From DATBJG01 sp963790545 (GTDB taxonomy: Bacteria; Acidobacteriota; Vicinamibacteria; Vicinamibacterales; JAMQPK01), in assembly GCA_963790545.1 (NCBI GenBank), contig CAWBPA010000020.1:186001-250000 (forward strand): 64,000 bases of DNA, in the 5' to 3' direction. The notes beneath the pieces are model-generated. The model saw nothing but the letters and a program-made list of their open reading frames with translations, did no database searches and was not told where the DNA came from. Shown in pieces: positions 62,401 through 64,000 of this stretch. A program made the position numbers and the translations under genes. Numbering within the stretch: position 1 is the stretch's first letter; every line of letters begins with the position of its first letter.

Positions 62401-62861
62401 TCGCGTCGCGTCAGCGCGGCGCCATTGATGGTGTTCATGTCGAGCAGTGCGGGGAACTCCGCGCTGGCGGGCGTCCAGTCGTGCTCGTCGTCGCCGAACG
62501 TGCGCAGCCAGTGCGAGACGAAGGCGATCTCCGGCCGGGTGTCGAGCACCGCGACCGATTTCTCCAGATATGTCGGCGCGAGCCGGTCGTCGGCGTCCAG
62601 CGTGCACACGTATTTGCCGCTGGTCTGGCGGATGCCCTCGTTTCTCGCGCCCGGCAGCCCGCGGTTCTCGACGCGGACGATGCGCGTTTTGGGCTTCTGG
62701 TAGGACTTGAGCAGCTCGACGGTCTCGGAATCGGTCGAGCCGTCATCCACGATCAGGATGTCGAAATCCTGATAGGTCTGGGCCAGCACGCTGTCGACAG
62801 CCTCGTCCAGAAATCGGCCGAGGTTGTAGCACGTGATGATGACGGAAACGGCAGGCGCCAT
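59442..62861 (-). CDS. Four-domain GT2 / GT2-like / methyltransferase / polysaccharide deacetylase fusion
   Basis: 1139 residues in one uninterrupted frame. About 1-220: GT2 (VSVIITCYNLGRFLDEAVDS, LIVDDGSTDSETVELLK, YVCTLDADDRLAPTYLEKSV with DxD, GCEDWDLWIGMVERGYRGHI). About 225-310: helical linker. About 322-540: a second GT2-like fold (MSIIVDATSGAGGAFGLVEL, VFLEPGDTIDPAYLSTASAR) with EPGD in place of DxD, possibly inactive. About 545-620: coiled coil. About 620-790: class I methyltransferase (VLEIQEADYTRRFGR, IDVDIHNTRANLNGDL, DCFILTQTIHVINDMAAVIR, LKPGGVLLVTMP). About 830-1139: NodB deacetylase (LYHRVTRVDSDVHG, GVAVTFDDGYLDNLVE with the Asp-Asp pair, SIGGHGAAHLSYSAHPDA, MFAYPYGDHDDRTVEIVDDA). 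It could build and modify a glycan in one polypeptide. Confidence 0.9.
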   Translation of the reverse strand: MAPAVSVIITCYNLGRFLDEAVDSVLAQTYQDFDILIVDDGSTDSETVELLKSYQKPKTRIVRVENRGLPGARNEGIRQTSGKYVCTLDADDRLAPTYLEKSVAVLDTRPEIAFVSHWLRTFGDDEHDWTPASAEFPALLDMNTINGAALTRREALFGVGLSDESMRQGCEDWDLWIGMVERGYRGHIIPEVLFHYRQRSDSMSREMMQSDTHVELYRYMVQKHRSSFAAHAAALISRREIDRMTVLAEAHDLELDCGSLAPEIERRRDDARAAAHRLAELDDREDIAGLRSEIRMIRSSRSWRLTRPLRTVYSMAVRATVTSPQMSIIVDATSGAGGAFGLVELVVRSVDVQPDIVVACGSNTPRALIDRLQSIWPTTRVRCVTVRAGAPGGQRNEAIAAAQGDAFVFLEPGDTIDPAYLSTASARLGAEPHLDFVTAWARMPAESGLQTERRPNPTLSSVLNDLSAMPGPTVFCRSAWARAGGFDEVLPALEWPEFWIRLLAGGGRGAVIETFLIGHEPSRDSAYRRRLAAARETGAIGRVVDAHLGLYRDHLVDALCDRERSMRALAGRYRRLLRRRDALVAERTRLRDEAQAAAERLRAAGAEAIVWDDLRRTTPVSADWGYERGTPIDRYYIERFLEAHAADVQGRVLEIQEADYTRRFGRQRVTHSDVIDVDIHNTRANLNGDLRRLEGIPSNTYDCFILTQTIHVINDMAAVIREAVRILKPGGVLLVTMPCASRVCLEYGPNGDFWRVTEAGARELFRGVVPTSHQTIQTFGNPLATLAFTAGLACQEISAEEFESYDPFNPTLVGIRAVKPGVAPHVRPSSPEPTAVVLLYHRVTRVDSDVHGLAIAPEHFRMQMDLVRRDYQPVSLAQLASAFREGWLPERGVAVTFDDGYLDNLVEASPILLEAGIPATFFFTDHALTGQTPFWWDVLESAFFGGDNVPTQLQLEIDGQVRMLSTATAKERADAHWTLYHVVRTSPEPVRSELVKLISEWSGRTWAQLPRVMSRAQLVDLSRRPRHSIGGHGAAHLSYSAHPDAQIRHDVIANRWNLEAAIGRPVTMFAYPYGDHDDRTVEIVDDAGYRGAVTCVAAAVRPGADPLRLPRIAVLPTDEVPFDERLRQIFRPNSQLQPR

Positions 62862-62878
62862 GGAAACCGGAGAGTACC

Positions 62879-64000
62879 CTATTCGAGCGCCTCACCGGAA
62901 CTTTCTGACACAGCCTCGAGTTCCAGCCAGATCCGCCGGCCATCCCAGTCGCCGACGGCCCCCGTCGCCTGCGGGAGCACTCCATCGCGGTCGAAGACAC
63001 CAAGGGCGATTGCATGTGCACCCCGAAGCTGCTGGCTCGACAGCACGAGGGTGTCGCACCAGGCATGGTCGGCCTGCCCAGCCGAAGGTGTGAGAATCTG
63101 CGGATAGTCAGCTTGGTTCAGAATGCGACCCGAGCGATCGATCAAGTGGACCGCGATCGCGCGGCCTTCCGGCTGGGCGACCGCTGCCCGCCATTCGAGT
63201 TTCAGCTTGATCCCACCGGAAGTCAATCGCCTGGCCCAGACGGTGGTCAGCTCGAGGTCGCTCCCGAATCCGACATGTCGCACGAGGCCGAGTCCGCTCT
63301 CGATGGCGGAGCACCGCCGTTGCTTCCACCCAGCCACGTCCGCAACGTCCGGGTACGTCAGAGTGTCCGCCTGCAGGTTCGGCGACGCGAGCGCATCGCG
63401 GACCGCCGTCGCCACACGAGCGTCGTACCCGAACGTTCGACCCGCATGGGCGAGATACCACTCGAGGAAGAACCGACGGCTTTCTTCGTAGGCTCCCGAG
63501 CCGGCCACGCGCGCGCAGATCGAGTCGTCGTGCTGGCGGTACTGCTCCCAGCAACTGGCTGACACGACTACTGGAGAGTCGAGGTACACCTTGATGAGGA
63601 ACGCCTGGTCCTCGTACATGCCTCCCCATCTGGTGAATTCATCCACGAATCCTCCAACGCGGTCGAAAACCTTTCGTCGGATCATCAGCGCGCTCGGGGG
63701 AGGTGCGGCGCCAAGACCCAACGGGTAATTCACCAATGCCAGCAGCGGGGCGCGGACGAGCCATTCAGGCTCCGGCGCAGGCTCGGGCACGACGTCGGCG
63801 ATGGACGAGCCGTCTCCTTTCCACGAGTACCAATAGACGGAGCGGCCGTACGAGAGGCCCGCGCTCGGAAAGGCCTCCATCAGACGGACCTGTTCCTCCA
63901 GCTTCCGCGGCAGCCACACGTCGTCGGCGTCGAGCAGCGCCACGAGAGGCGATTCGACAAAGCTCAGGGCAAGATTGCGCGAGGGCGCGAGCCCGCGGTT
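62879..64000 (-). CDS. Family 2 glycosyltransferase, partial at the right edge
   Basis: At least 373 residues; the frame continues past 64000 upstream (NRGLAPSRNLALSFVESPLV precedes the DxD), so the N-terminus is outside the window. Visible GT2 parts: VALLDADDVWLPRKLEEQVR, EAFPSAGLSYGRSVYW, PSALMIRRKVFDRVGGFVDE, MYEDQAFLIKVYLDSPVVVS (acceptor ED) and YRQHDDSICARVAGSG. After about 190 visible residues a separate beta-rich C-terminal region follows (SGLGLVRHVGFGSDLELTTV, IKLKLEWRAAVAQPEGRAIA, AHAIALGVFDRDGVLPQATG, RIWLELEAVSE), which may be a carbohydrate-binding beta-sandwich. It is 17 bases upstream of the four-domain protein on the same strand, so the two are likely co-transcribed. Confidence 0.8.
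   Translation of the reverse strand, partial: NRGLAPSRNLALSFVESPLVALLDADDVWLPRKLEEQVRLMEAFPSAGLSYGRSVYWYSWKGDGSSIADVVPEPAPEPEWLVRAPLLALVNYPLGLGAAPPPSALMIRRKVFDRVGGFVDEFTRWGGMYEDQAFLIKVYLDSPVVVSASCWEQYRQHDDSICARVAGSGAYEESRRFFLEWYLAHAGRTFGYDARVATAVRDALASPNLQADTLTYPDVADVAGWKQRRCSAIESGLGLVRHVGFGSDLELTTVWARRLTSGGIKLKLEWRAAVAQPEGRAIAVHLIDRSGRILNQADYPQILTPSAGQADHAWCDTLVLSSQQLRGAHAIALGVFDRDGVLPQATGAVGDWDGRRIWLELEAVSESSGEALE

Noticed and set aside
1..64000. tRNA, rRNA or riboswitch genes
   Set aside because: No cloverleaf, rRNA core sequence or known riboswitch consensus was seen by eye; a covariance-model search would be needed to exclude small ones.

Overview
The window looks like part of an Acidobacteriota chromosome, probably from the Vicinamibacteria lineage. 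This is inferred from the gene mix and high GC, not from a marker gene: TonB-dependent receptors with an N-terminal carboxypeptidase-regulatory-like domain, CRTAC1/ASPIC-UnbV proteins, a PEP-CTERM protein, DinB, DUF5335, PrkA-YhbH-SpoVR and many small secreted proteins. No rRNA, tRNA or CRISPR array was seen. Many genes need a single-base frame correction, usually in a short homopolymer. Part of this is probably uncorrected indels in the assembly, but a few genes (second TonB receptor, hydroxypyruvate isomerase, IS256 transposase) carry lesions that cannot be explained that way.

Layout. 1-8267: a partial methyltransferase-like gene on the minus strand, then a plus-strand operon CRTAC1 - TPR - PpiC/TPR/CRTAC1 fusion - CusF/SCO copper protein. 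8268-9734: two tail-to-tail GATC-rich repeat arrays around a deleted IS256 copy. 9735-14271: a TonB-dependent receptor and a divergent winged-helix/TPR regulator. 14234-21649: a minus-strand run ending in a tannase-like esterase, preceded by two tandem copies of a three-gene cassette (secreted family B - metallo-beta-lactamase-fold hydrolase - secreted family A). 21888-31603: a PepSY membrane protein, an MmcQ/YjbR protein, a second pair of tail-to-tail repeat arrays, an Arg/Asp-rich exported protein, NfeD-SPFH, a BamA/TamA-like protein, DinB, DUF4097 and an orphan family A gene. 31862-37668: a PEP-CTERM protein behind a sigma-54-like promoter, a decayed hydroxypyruvate isomerase, CBS and DUF5335 proteins, a lasso-peptide-type B2 protein with a truncated HPr-kinase-like partner, and a parallel beta-helix protein. 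37665-42404: PrkA-YhbH-SpoVR operon. 42622-46937: outer-membrane proteins, a PagL-like deacylase, a BlaI regulator with an M56-STN-TonB sensor protein, and Uma2. 47129-50174: a heavily decayed second TonB receptor. 50514-64000: a polysaccharide cluster with an FAD oxidoreductase, Wzm/Wzt-type ABC exporter, several GT2 and GT4 glycosyltransferases and a 1139-residue GT2/GT2/methyltransferase/NodB fusion.

The strongest unexplained signal is the repeats. Almost every gap between genes is filled by short words repeated in tandem and then inverted (at least ten word families), and a GATC-rich family starts within a few bases of a stop codon in four cases, always in the same orientation relative to the gene, and runs over the 3' end of a fifth gene. 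The same family also sits in frame inside a CRTAC1 gene. The second signal is the tandemly duplicated secreted-protein/metallohydrolase cassette, whose function I do not recognise.
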